Below, piece by piece: positions 57,403 through 64,000 of a DNA stretch of 64,000 bases. Positions within the stretch are counted from its first letter, which is position 1. Each line of letters starts with the position of its first letter. Both the position numbers and the translations under genes were made by a program. Source of the DNA: Enterococcus sp. 9D6_DIV0238 (GTDB taxonomy: Bacteria > Bacillota > Bacilli > Lactobacillales > Enterococcaceae); assembly GCF_002174455.2 (NCBI RefSeq), contig NZ_CP147246.1:3415001-3479000 (forward strand), given 5' to 3'. The notes beneath the pieces were generated by a model. That model was given only the letters and a program-made list of their open reading frames with translations, searched no databases and was not told the origin of the DNA.

Positions 57403-57861
57403 CTAATTATTTAATTTATACTGCCAGTAACCTCGAGTCACTTTCTCGACGTTTATAGAAGAATCTGAATTCATTCTTGGTAAAATATTGTTCGTCAAAT
57501 TTGAGTAGTTGATAGATAGTTGAAAATCATTGATTAGTTTTTCATATATTTGTTTATTACTTAGTGGCACACCATGACTTTTAAGAAGATGAGAAATTTG
57601 TAATGCTATTTTTGAGTAAGGAAGGTAGGATTTTCCTTCTTTTTTTGCTAATAAGTACTTAGCGTTCTCAATATCTTCTTTTTTAATATGATTTTGTCTC
57701 ATTGTCGAATATTCATTATTTTCGTGAACATTCGTGGTAGTTTGACTAAGCTCATTTAATCGCTCTTTTAAGTCAAAATATTGTTCAGTTAGTTGTCGTC
57801 TTTCAGTCATAATTGCTTGCATAAGATGGTAAATGACTTTTTTTTCATCAGAAATATTCAT
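57403..57861 (-). CDS. Element-encoded putative DNA-binding protein
   Basis: 152 residues. N-terminal ~45 residues are helical, likely coiled coil (MQAIMTERRQLTEQYFDLKERLNELSQTT region). The C-terminal ~75 residues (HLLKSHGVPLSNKQIYEKLINDF) resemble a HARE/RpoE-delta-like winged helix. The start is ATG 57861, after AAAGGAG on its strand. First gene of the leftward regulatory group. No exact family recognised; regulation of the element is inferred. Confidence 0.55.
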   Translation of the reverse strand: MNISDEKKVIYHLMQAIMTERRQLTEQYFDLKERLNELSQTTTNVHENNEYSTMRQNHIKKEDIENAKYLLAKKEGKSYLPYSKIALQISHLLKSHGVPLSNKQIYEKLINDFQLSINYSNLTNNILPRMNSDSSINVEKVTRGYWQYKLNN

Positions 57862-57934
57862 AATTTCTCCTTTCAAATTAGGTATTCAACAATAAATTGA
57901 AATACCTAATGGAAAAAGCAACAAATATTATATA

Positions 57935-57985
57935 TTGACAACACATAGATTCTCATCTATATTATACATAGATGTCGATCTATGT
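57935..57985 (+). promoter_or_regulatory. ars promoter P1 with two ArsR-type dyads
   Basis: TTGACA (57935-57940), 17 nt, TATATT (57958-57963). Dyads ATAGAT-N4-ATCTAT (57945-57960) and ACATAGAT-N4-ATCTATGT (57966-57985) occupy the spacer and the transcription start. Same layout as P2 and P3, but no arsR follows P1. Confidence 0.85.
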
Positions 57986-58254
57986 GAAAGGATGAGGCGT
58001 ATTGAAATGAAAAGACTTAGTTGATATCAAAATGGTTGAATGTAAGTAATTGTAGTGTAGTTTCTTCTGTTTCAATTTGCTAAGTTTAAACCTGTGACTA
58101 GCTGGGGAAACTAGCAAATGAAATGATACTCATACAGGCTTTAGAAATGAAACCGTAAAAGTATAAAAATAAACAGAGGGGTTTAAGGAGACAATCTCCC
58201 TATTTTTTTGATCGACACATAGATATTTATCTATGTGTTTGAAGGAGGAATAAA
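57986..58254 (+). other. Long structured leader upstream of arsD1
   Basis: About 270 nt between P1 and arsD1. Contains a tiny frame (ATG 58007, MKRLS, stop), a CCTGT/ACAGG stem around 58091-58135, and a terminator-like hairpin GGAGA-CAA-TCTCC (58188-58200) followed by a T7 run. A perfect dyad ACACATAGAT-N4-ATCTATGTGT (58215-58238) abuts the arsD1 ribosome site. It may be an attenuation leader or the scar of a lost arsR. Confidence 0.5.
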
Positions 58255-58566
58255 GTGAAATCATTAGTTTTATTTGAGTCAGAGATGTGTTGTGGCATCA
58301 AAAAGACAGGAGCAGAAGTAAATAAAAATCTATTATATTTGAGCCCAACATTACAGAAAATTCAACGAGAAACAAATTACGAAGTGGAGCGTCATAGCTT
58401 AACAATTGAACCAAATGTATTTTTGGAAAATGAGGAAGTCAAATCATTAATAGATAAAAATGGCATTAGTGTCTTACCGATAACCGTTGTGGATGGAGAG
58501 GTAAAAAAGTTTGGTGCCTATCCCTCATTAAAAGAATTTGAAAATTTTACAGGTGTAAATGAATAA
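58255..58566 (+). CDS. arsD: ArsD-like arsenic metallochaperone, copy 1 (divergent)
   Basis: 103 residues; GTG start with AAGGAGGA. Keeps the vicinal Cys12-Cys13 of ArsD (SEMCCGIKKTG) but has Thr at position 18, where ArsD normally has the third metal-binding Cys, and lacks the C-terminal CC pairs seen in copy 2. The rest follows ArsD (FLENEEVKSLI, ISVLPITVVDGEV). ArsD delivers As(III)/Sb(III) to ArsA. 19 nt upstream of arsA1. Confidence 0.87.
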   Translation: MKSLVLFESEMCCGIKKTGAEVNKNLLYLSPTLQKIQRETNYEVERHSLTIEPNVFLENEEVKSLIDKNGISVLPITVVDGEVKKFGAYPSLKEFENFTGVNE

Positions 58567-58585
58567 AAATTAAGGAGGAAATATC

Positions 58586-60325
58586 ATGGAAATGTATCAA
58601 CCAGAGGCAATTAATTTAACGAAATATCTATTTTTCACAGGTAAAGGAGGTGTTGGGAAAACTTCTACAGCTAGTGCTACAGCAACTTATCTAGCTGATA
58701 AAGGGAAACAAGTCATGTTGGTTAGTACCGACCCAGCAAGTAATTTGCAGGATGTCTTTGAATTAGAACTCTCAAATAAAGGGACTAAAATTCCTAATGT
58801 AGAAGGTTTAGTTGTCGCCAACTTTGACCCTGTGGAGGCGGCTAATGACTATAAAGAAAGTATTGTAGGACCTTATCGTGGTAAATTGCCAGATTCAGTT
58901 TTGGAAAATATGGAAGAACAATTGTCAGGCTCTTGTACTGTAGAGATAGCCTCATTTAATGAATTTGCCAATTTTTTAACGGATAAAGAAGCCTCTACAA
59001 AATTTGATCATATTATTTTTGATACTGCCCCAACAGGTCACACTCTGAGAATGCTTCAATTACCTTCTGCTTGGAATAATTATTTAGATGAGAATGAGAA
59101 CGCAACTGCTCCTTTAGGACAATTATCAGGTGCTGTAGACAAAAAAGAAATGTATGATCTAGCTGTTAAAACCTTAATTGACGGTCAGAAAACGACGTTG
59201 ATGTTGGTAACGAGACCACAAAAAACGTCTTTATTAGAAGCAGATAGAGCTTCAAAAGAATTGGAAGAAATGGGGATTAAAAATCAAGCATTAATTATTA
59301 ATGGGGTACTGGAAGAAGCAACAGATAAAGTATCTGAGGAATTTTATGCTATTCAACAGGAAGCATTAAAACAAATGCCAGCAAGTTTAGCTAAGTATCC
59401 AGAATATTTTGTACCATTACGTCCATATAATTTAACCGGAATTGAAAATATTAGAAAATTATTGAATGAACATCAAGAAGAACTATTGACGGGATCAATT
59501 AAACCAAAAGAATTTCCCCACTTACAAGTCATTGTGGATAATTTATATAAAACGGATAAAAAAGTTATTTTTACAATGGGTAAAGGTGGCGTAGGGAAGA
59601 CGACGATAGCCGCAGCAATTGCAATGGCTTTAGCTGACAAAGGAAAAAAAGTTCATTTAGCAACGACTGATCCAGCAGCACATCTTCAATTTGTTATTTC
59701 AGAAACTGACAAAATTAGCGTGAGTCATATTGATGAAGAAAAAGAACTAGCTGATTATCAGTCTGAGGTATTAACAAAGGCTCGTGAAACAATGTCAGAA
59801 GAAGATGTGGCTTATGTTGAAGAAGACCTACGTTCCCCTTGCACACAGGAGATTGCTGTTTTTAGAAAGTTTGCGGAAATAGTTGAAGGAGCAGATAGTG
59901 ATGTTGTTGTGATTGATACCGCACCAACAGGTCATACACTATTGCTATTAGATTCAACACAAAGCTACCACATGGAGATTGAACGTTCTTCTGGAGATAT
60001 ACCCGAGTCTGTTCAAAAGCTACTGCCTAAGCTACAAAATGGGGATGAAACAGAAGTAGTAATGGTCACATTACCCGAAGCAACACCTGTTTATGAATCA
60101 ATTCGGTTAAAAGATGACTTGGAGAGAGCGGGAATCGCTCGTACTTGGTGGGTAGTGAACAACAGCATGCTTTCTAGCGGAACAACGAATCCAATGCTTT
60201 TAGCACGAGCACAAAATGAAGAAGTTTGGATAGATAAGGTAGCAGAGCTGTCTAACAATCATTACGCAGTGATTGAATGGAAAGCTGAGGATATTTCAGG
60301 AGATGCATTAAGAGATATTTTGTAA
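58586..60325 (+). CDS. arsA: Arsenite-translocating ATPase ArsA, copy 1
   Basis: 579 residues, two fused ATPase halves each with a deviant Walker A (TGKGGVGKTSTA at ~18 and MGKGGVGKTTIA at ~331) and the DTAPTGHTLR signature. Cys117 (SGSCTVEI) and Cys419 (RSPCTQEI) of the metal site are kept, but the third Cys is replaced (Pro at 176, sequence NATAPLGQL). Energises an arsenite efflux carrier. Pairs with ArsD1, which shows a matching loss. Confidence 0.95.
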   Translation: MEMYQPEAINLTKYLFFTGKGGVGKTSTASATATYLADKGKQVMLVSTDPASNLQDVFELELSNKGTKIPNVEGLVVANFDPVEAANDYKESIVGPYRGKLPDSVLENMEEQLSGSCTVEIASFNEFANFLTDKEASTKFDHIIFDTAPTGHTLRMLQLPSAWNNYLDENENATAPLGQLSGAVDKKEMYDLAVKTLIDGQKTTLMLVTRPQKTSLLEADRASKELEEMGIKNQALIINGVLEEATDKVSEEFYAIQQEALKQMPASLAKYPEYFVPLRPYNLTGIENIRKLLNEHQEELLTGSIKPKEFPHLQVIVDNLYKTDKKVIFTMGKGGVGKTTIAAAIAMALADKGKKVHLATTDPAAHLQFVISETDKISVSHIDEEKELADYQSEVLTKARETMSEEDVAYVEEDLRSPCTQEIAVFRKFAEIVEGADSDVVVIDTAPTGHTLLLLDSTQSYHMEIERSSGDIPESVQKLLPKLQNGDETEVVMVTLPEATPVYESIRLKDDLERAGIARTWWVVNNSMLSSGTTNPMLLARAQNEEVWIDKVAELSNNHYAVIEWKAEDISGDALRDIL

Positions 60326-60357
60326 TTTACGATAGAATACAACTCATATTTTACTCA

Positions 60358-60408
60358 TTGACAAAACATAGATAAAGTTCTATATTAAATATAGATGAAT
60401 ATCTATAT
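60358..60408 (+). promoter_or_regulatory. ars promoter P2 with ArsR-type dyad
   Basis: TTGACA (60358-60363), 17 nt, TATATT (60381-60386), then ATATAGAT-N4-ATCTATAT (60389-60408) just before the arsR1 ribosome site GGAGG. Confidence 0.87.
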
Positions 60409-60420
60409 GGAGGTGAGAAT

Positions 60421-60714
60421 ATGGATTATTTAGGATTATCAAAAATTATGAAGGCAATTGCAGAGCCTAATAGACTTCAAATATTAGATATGATTTCAAC
60501 TGGTGAAAAGTGTGCATGTGATATTTTGGATAATTTTGATTTTACTCAGCCGACACTATCACATCATATGAAGGTTTTAATTGAGGCAGGAGTAGTAACC
60601 GCACGTAAAGAAGGCAAATGGCAATATTATTCTCTGGTAACAGAGAACATTGAAGAGTTTCAAGAATTAATACATCAGATATTGAATATAAAACAAAAAG
60701 AAGGAGTTATGTAA
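60421..60714 (+). CDS. arsR: ArsR-family arsenite-responsive repressor, copy 1
   Basis: 97 residues, ArsR/SmtB winged helix. The As(III)-binding CxC is in EKCACDIL, followed by DFTQPTLSHHMKVLIEAG (recognition helix) and KEGKWQYYSL wing. Binds its own dyad and releases on As(III)/Sb(III). One base separates it from arsD2, so coupled. Confidence 0.94.
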   Translation: MDYLGLSKIMKAIAEPNRLQILDMISTGEKCACDILDNFDFTQPTLSHHMKVLIEAGVVTARKEGKWQYYSLVTENIEEFQELIHQILNIKQKEGVM

Positions 60715-60715
60715 A

Positions 60716-61087
60716 ATGAGTAAAGTATCGTTGTATGAACCAGCAATGTGTTGTGACACAGGAGTTTGTGGTCCCGGAGTAGATACAGAATTGCTTCGAG
60801 TTTCCTCTATTATTCAAACATTGGAAAAAGCCGATGGTGTAGAAGTAGAGCGTTTTAATTTAACAGGTAATCCTGCAGCATTCGTAGAAAATGAAAAAAT
60901 TGGGGAGTTGTTACAGTCTAAAGGAGCCGACATACTACCAGTTGTTTTATTAGATGGTGAAATTGTGAAAATGGCTGGTTATCCGTCAAATGAGGAGTTT
61001 AGTGTCTATACTGGTGTTAATTTCTCAGAGGATAAGAAAGAAGAACAATCAAATAGTTGTTGCTCTCCATCATCTGGATGTTGCTAA
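60716..61087 (+). CDS. arsD: ArsD arsenic metallochaperone, copy 2 (canonical)
   Basis: 123 residues. Complete metal-binding set Cys12, Cys13 and Cys18 (AMCCDTGVCGPG), plus C-terminal CC pairs (NSCCSPSSGCC). Transfers trivalent metalloid to ArsA. Lies between arsR1 and a terminator, separated from its probable partner arsA2 by arsR2. Confidence 0.94.
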   Translation: MSKVSLYEPAMCCDTGVCGPGVDTELLRVSSIIQTLEKADGVEVERFNLTGNPAAFVENEKIGELLQSKGADILPVVLLDGEIVKMAGYPSNEEFSVYTGVNFSEDKKEEQSNSCCSPSSGCC

Positions 61088-61100
61088 AACGAAGAAACTA

Positions 61101-61136
61101 AAGCCTATGAGAAGAGATTCTCATAGGCTTTTTTAT
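61101..61136 (+). terminator. Terminator after arsD2
   Basis: AAGCCTATGAGAA pairs with TTCTCATAGGCTT, 4-nt loop, T-rich tail; it isolates the arsR1-arsD2 unit. Confidence 0.9.
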
Positions 61137-61154
61137 TAAGTGAGACAGAATCTA

Positions 61155-61205
61155 TTGACAATAGATAGATGAACATCTATATTATACATAGAAGAACTTC
61201 TATGT
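61155..61205 (+). promoter_or_regulatory. ars promoter P3 with two ArsR-type dyads
   Basis: TTGACA (61155-61160), 17 nt, TATATT (61178-61183). Dyads ATAGAT-N4-ATCTAT (61165-61180) and ACATAGAA-N4-TTCTATGT (61186-61205). Confidence 0.87.
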
Positions 61206-61220
61206 ATGGAGGGATGAAAG

Positions 61221-61586
61221 ATGGATTATGAATTAACAGCAAAAGTTTTTAAAGCATTAGGAGACCCAAAAAGGGTTCAAATTGTGGATATGCTCTCTTG
61301 TGGTGAGCGTTGTGCATGTGATTTATTAGAGCATTTTGAATTTACGCAACCAACGCTTTCCCATCACATGAAAGTGTTAATGAATGCAGGGATTGTTCAA
61401 GCTAGAAAATCAGGGACATGGCACAATTATTCATTGAATGCGGAGAATATGAAAGTATTATCTAGTGTCATTCAAACAATCATTCAAAACACGGATGACT
61501 GTATTTGTCATACGATTGATAATGCTGCATGTTCTTGTGAGGCTAAAGGGAGAGTAACAGCTACAAAGAAAGTAACAACTGCTTAG
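61221..61586 (+). CDS. arsR: ArsR-family arsenite-responsive repressor, copy 2
   Basis: 121 residues. CxC metal site in ERCACDLL and HTH FTQPTLSHHMKVLMNAG as in copy 1, with a longer C-terminal tail bearing extra cysteines (DDCICHTIDNAACSCEA). The tail could bind more metal. Starts ATG 61221 after GGAGGG. Precedes arsA2 by 35 nt. Confidence 0.94.
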   Translation: MDYELTAKVFKALGDPKRVQIVDMLSCGERCACDLLEHFEFTQPTLSHHMKVLMNAGIVQARKSGTWHNYSLNAENMKVLSSVIQTIIQNTDDCICHTIDNAACSCEAKGRVTATKKVTTA

Positions 61587-61621
61587 AATGATGATGCTAA
61601 ATTTAAAGGAGGAAACCAAAC

Positions 61622-63364
61622 ATGAAATTGTACCAACCAGATCAGCTACCATTAACAAAGTATCTATTTTTTACAGGAAAGGGAGGTGTTGGTAAAACAA
61701 CGACTGCTTGTGGCACTGCTACTTATTTAGCAGATAGTGGGAAAAAAGTTATGTTAGTCAGTACCGATCCAGCAAGTAATTTACAAGATGTTTTTCAAAC
61801 AGAATTAACAAATAAAGGGAAAGAAATTCCAGAAGTTCCGGGATTAACTGTAGCAAATTTTGATCCTGTAACAGCAGCTGATGACTATAAAGAAAGTGTT
61901 GTGGGACCATTTAGAGGGAAACTACCTGATTCTGCTTTAGCGAATATGGAGGAACAATTATCTGGTTCTTGTACAGTAGAGATTGCTGCATTTAATGAAT
62001 TTTCTGGTTTTTTAACTGATCCAGAAGCAGAGAAAAAGTATGATTATATTATTTTTGATACTGCACCAACAGGTCACACGTTAAGAATGTTACAGTTACC
62101 ATCTGCATGGAGTAATTTTATGGATGAAAATACAACAGGAGCTTCTTGCTTAGGTCAATTATCTGGTTTAGGTGATAAAAAGGAAATTTATGAGCATGCT
62201 GTAGCCACATTAGCTGATGGAGCAAAAACAACTTTAATGCTTGTAACAAGACCACAAAAGGCACCACTTTTAGAAGCAGATCGAGCTTCTAAAGAATTAC
62301 AAGAGATAGGCATTGAAAATCAAGTTTTATTAGTGAATGGCGTCTTAGAGGAAGCAACAGATAAAGTATCTCAATTGATTTATGATGGACAACAAGAAGC
62401 GTTGGCACAAATGCCAGATAGTTTGAAAGCTTTTCCTGAGTACAGTATTCCTTTACGTTCTTACAATGTGACTGGTGTTGAAAATCTACGCCAATTGTTG
62501 AAATCCAATCAAGGTGAATTTTTAACTGAAATAGTCACACCAAGAGCATTTCCTAGATTGAAAGACATCGTGAATGAGTTGCATCAATCTGGTAAAAAAG
62601 TGATTTTTACAATGGGTAAAGGTGGCGTTGGGAAAACGACTATTGCTGCGGCAATTGCCACTGGTTTAGCAGATAAAGGCAAGAAAGTTCATTTGGCTAC
62701 AACCGATCCAGCTGCTCATTTACAATTTGTGATTTCTGAATCCGATCAAATTAAGGTGAGTCATATCGATGAGGACAAGGAATTAGCAGATTATACAGAA
62801 GAAGTATTAAGCAAGGCTCGTGAAACGATGTCACCAGATGATGTTGCTTATGTAGAAGAAGATTTGCGTTCGCCTTGTACACAAGAAATCGCTGTATTCA
62901 GAGCTTTTGCAGAGATTGTGGATGATGCCGATTGTGATGTGGTAGTTATTGATACCGCACCAACAGGACATACTTTACTATTACTTGATTCTACCCAAAG
63001 CTACCATAAAGAAGTAGAGCGGACATCTGGTGAAGTACCAGAATCAGTGAAACGTCTCTTACCTCGTTTGCAAGATGGAAAAGAAACCGAAGTGGTCATG
63101 GTCACTTTACCTGAAACAACACCTGTTTATGAATCTATGCGACTACAGGAAGACTTGGATCGAGCAGGCATTGCTCATACATGGTGGGTCGTGAATAACA
63201 GTATGTTAACAAGTGGTACAACAAATCCAATGTTACTAGCCCGAGCACAAAATGAAAATACATGGATTGATAAAGTAGCAGAATTATCTAATAATCATTA
63301 TGGGGTTGTAGAATGGCATGCAGAAGAAATCTCTGGAGAAGCACTACACAATATATTGAATTAG
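61622..63364 (+). CDS. arsA: Arsenite-translocating ATPase ArsA, copy 2
   Basis: 580 residues, clearly homologous along its whole length to copy 1. All three metal cysteines are present: Cys117 (SGSCTVEI), Cys176 (TTGASCLGQL) and the one in RSPCTQEI. Two ATPase halves with GKGGVGKTTTA and GKGGVGKTTIA. Followed by an Acr3 carrier; likely the fully canonical pump ATPase. Confidence 0.96.
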   Translation: MKLYQPDQLPLTKYLFFTGKGGVGKTTTACGTATYLADSGKKVMLVSTDPASNLQDVFQTELTNKGKEIPEVPGLTVANFDPVTAADDYKESVVGPFRGKLPDSALANMEEQLSGSCTVEIAAFNEFSGFLTDPEAEKKYDYIIFDTAPTGHTLRMLQLPSAWSNFMDENTTGASCLGQLSGLGDKKEIYEHAVATLADGAKTTLMLVTRPQKAPLLEADRASKELQEIGIENQVLLVNGVLEEATDKVSQLIYDGQQEALAQMPDSLKAFPEYSIPLRSYNVTGVENLRQLLKSNQGEFLTEIVTPRAFPRLKDIVNELHQSGKKVIFTMGKGGVGKTTIAAAIATGLADKGKKVHLATTDPAAHLQFVISESDQIKVSHIDEDKELADYTEEVLSKARETMSPDDVAYVEEDLRSPCTQEIAVFRAFAEIVDDADCDVVVIDTAPTGHTLLLLDSTQSYHKEVERTSGEVPESVKRLLPRLQDGKETEVVMVTLPETTPVYESMRLQEDLDRAGIAHTWWVVNNSMLTSGTTNPMLLARAQNENTWIDKVAELSNNHYGVVEWHAEEISGEALHNILN

Positions 63365-63447
63365 AAGCATTTTATTTTTTTTAATTGATAGATAGAATTT
63401 TTTCTATCTATCATGCACTTATTTGAATTTTATGATGGAGGAAGATG

Positions 63448-64000
63448 ATGATGGAAAAAGAAGAACAAAAAGGATTGGGAATATTTGAAAAATATTTAAC
63501 GCTTTGGGTGGCTTTGTGTATGGTTACGGGTGTTTTAATTGGGAAATATTTGCCAGCTGTTCCAGCAACTTTAGGGAAATTCGAGTATTATCAAGTATCT
63601 ATTCCAACAGCAATCTTAATTTGGTTGATGATCTATCCGATGATGTTGAAAATAGATTTTACTAGTATTGTCAATGCAGCAAAAAAACCTAAAGGTCTGA
63701 TTGTAACCTGTACAGTGAATTGGTTAATTAAGCCATTTACGATGTATGCCATTTCAGCATTTTTCTTTTTCGTTGTATTTAAAGGGATTATCCCAAATGA
63801 TTTAGCTAAAGAATATGTTGCAGGAGCAGTATTGTTAGGTGCGGCACCCTGTACTGCAATGGTCTTTGTTTGGAGTTACTTAACCAAAGGAGATCCAGCT
63901 TATACATTAGTTCAAGTTGCGATTAATGATTTAATTATTTTAGTGTTGTATGCGCCAATCGTTGCTATTTTATTAGGTGTTGGAAATGTAGCTGTTCCAA
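63448..64000 (+). CDS. ACR3-family arsenite efflux carrier (5' part)
   Basis: At least 184 residues, running off the window. Membrane protein with EKYLTLWVALCMVTGVLIGKY at the N terminus, WLMIYPMMLKIDF, and the conserved cysteine in GAAPCTAMVFVWSYL, the Acr3 (BASS superfamily) signature for As(III)/H+ antiport. ArsB-type carriers are unrelated. Three ATGs occur in a row (63445, 63448, 63451) behind GGAGG; the middle one is arbitrary. Last visible gene of the P3 unit. Confidence 0.9.
   Translation, partial: MMEKEEQKGLGIFEKYLTLWVALCMVTGVLIGKYLPAVPATLGKFEYYQVSIPTAILIWLMIYPMMLKIDFTSIVNAAKKPKGLIVTCTVNWLIKPFTMYAISAFFFFVVFKGIIPNDLAKEYVAGAVLLGAAPCTAMVFVWSYLTKGDPAYTLVQVAINDLIILVLYAPIVAILLGVGNVAVP

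Overview
The window reads as a chromosomal segment of a low-GC Firmicute, most likely an Enterococcus close to but not identical with E. faecalis. The basis is the orphan selenium/molybdenum hydroxylase cluster typical of E. faecalis, followed by tdk-prfA-prmC-sua5-glyA-upp, a MetNIQ operon behind a T-box, and sufCDSU-B. Species is an inference from gene content; no rRNA is present.

Region 1 (1-7275): 3' part of a selenium-dependent molybdenum hydroxylase (xanthine dehydrogenase type) and its maturation genes (ygfJ-type nucleotidyltransferase, cysteine desulfurase, selD, yedF, DUF3343, yqeC, yqeB), tightly spaced and often overlapping. No selA, selB or selC is visible, so SelD probably feeds a labile selenium cofactor rather than selenocysteine. 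Region 2 (7276-13973): flavodoxin, an NfnA/NfnB-like oxidoreductase pair and pyruvate:flavodoxin oxidoreductase, a low-potential electron module. Region 3 (14215-19706): purine permease, KtrB-like K+ transporter, a decayed fumarate reductase and a wall-anchored MucBP protein. Region 4 (19886-26074): core genes tdk, prfA, prmC, sua5, glyA, upp, a DUF2187 gene and tRNA-Thr(CGU).

Region 5 (26190-42740) is accessory and metabolically the most unusual. It holds a ChW-repeat/CAP secreted protein, a cytosolic ApbE flavin transferase, two LysR regulators, a small flavin reductase, a three-domain flavin reductase/FMN_bind/fumarate-reductase-like protein, an OFA-type MFS carrier, a PrpF-type isomerase, a CitMHS citrate-type carrier, a full aconitase and a GntR regulator. 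I read this as an aconitate/tricarboxylate uptake, isomerisation and possibly reduction system in a genus that normally lacks a TCA cycle. Region 6 (43118-54575): RodA/FtsW, an Spx/ArsC-like protein, a GcvH-like lipoyl protein, T-box plus metNIQ, a secreted unknown, and the suf operon with a probable metal-responsive operator.

Region 7 (about 54580-64000) is one end of an integrative element just after sufB: integrase, excisionase, Tn916-type regulatory genes, then a duplicated arsenic island (arsD-arsA, arsR-arsD, arsR-arsA-acr3, the last cut by the window edge). The three ars promoters share one architecture, but the first drives no arsR and has a long leader ending in a terminator-like hairpin. 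The ArsD1/ArsA1 pair has jointly lost one metal-binding cysteine each.

No CRISPR array or complete insertion sequence was seen.
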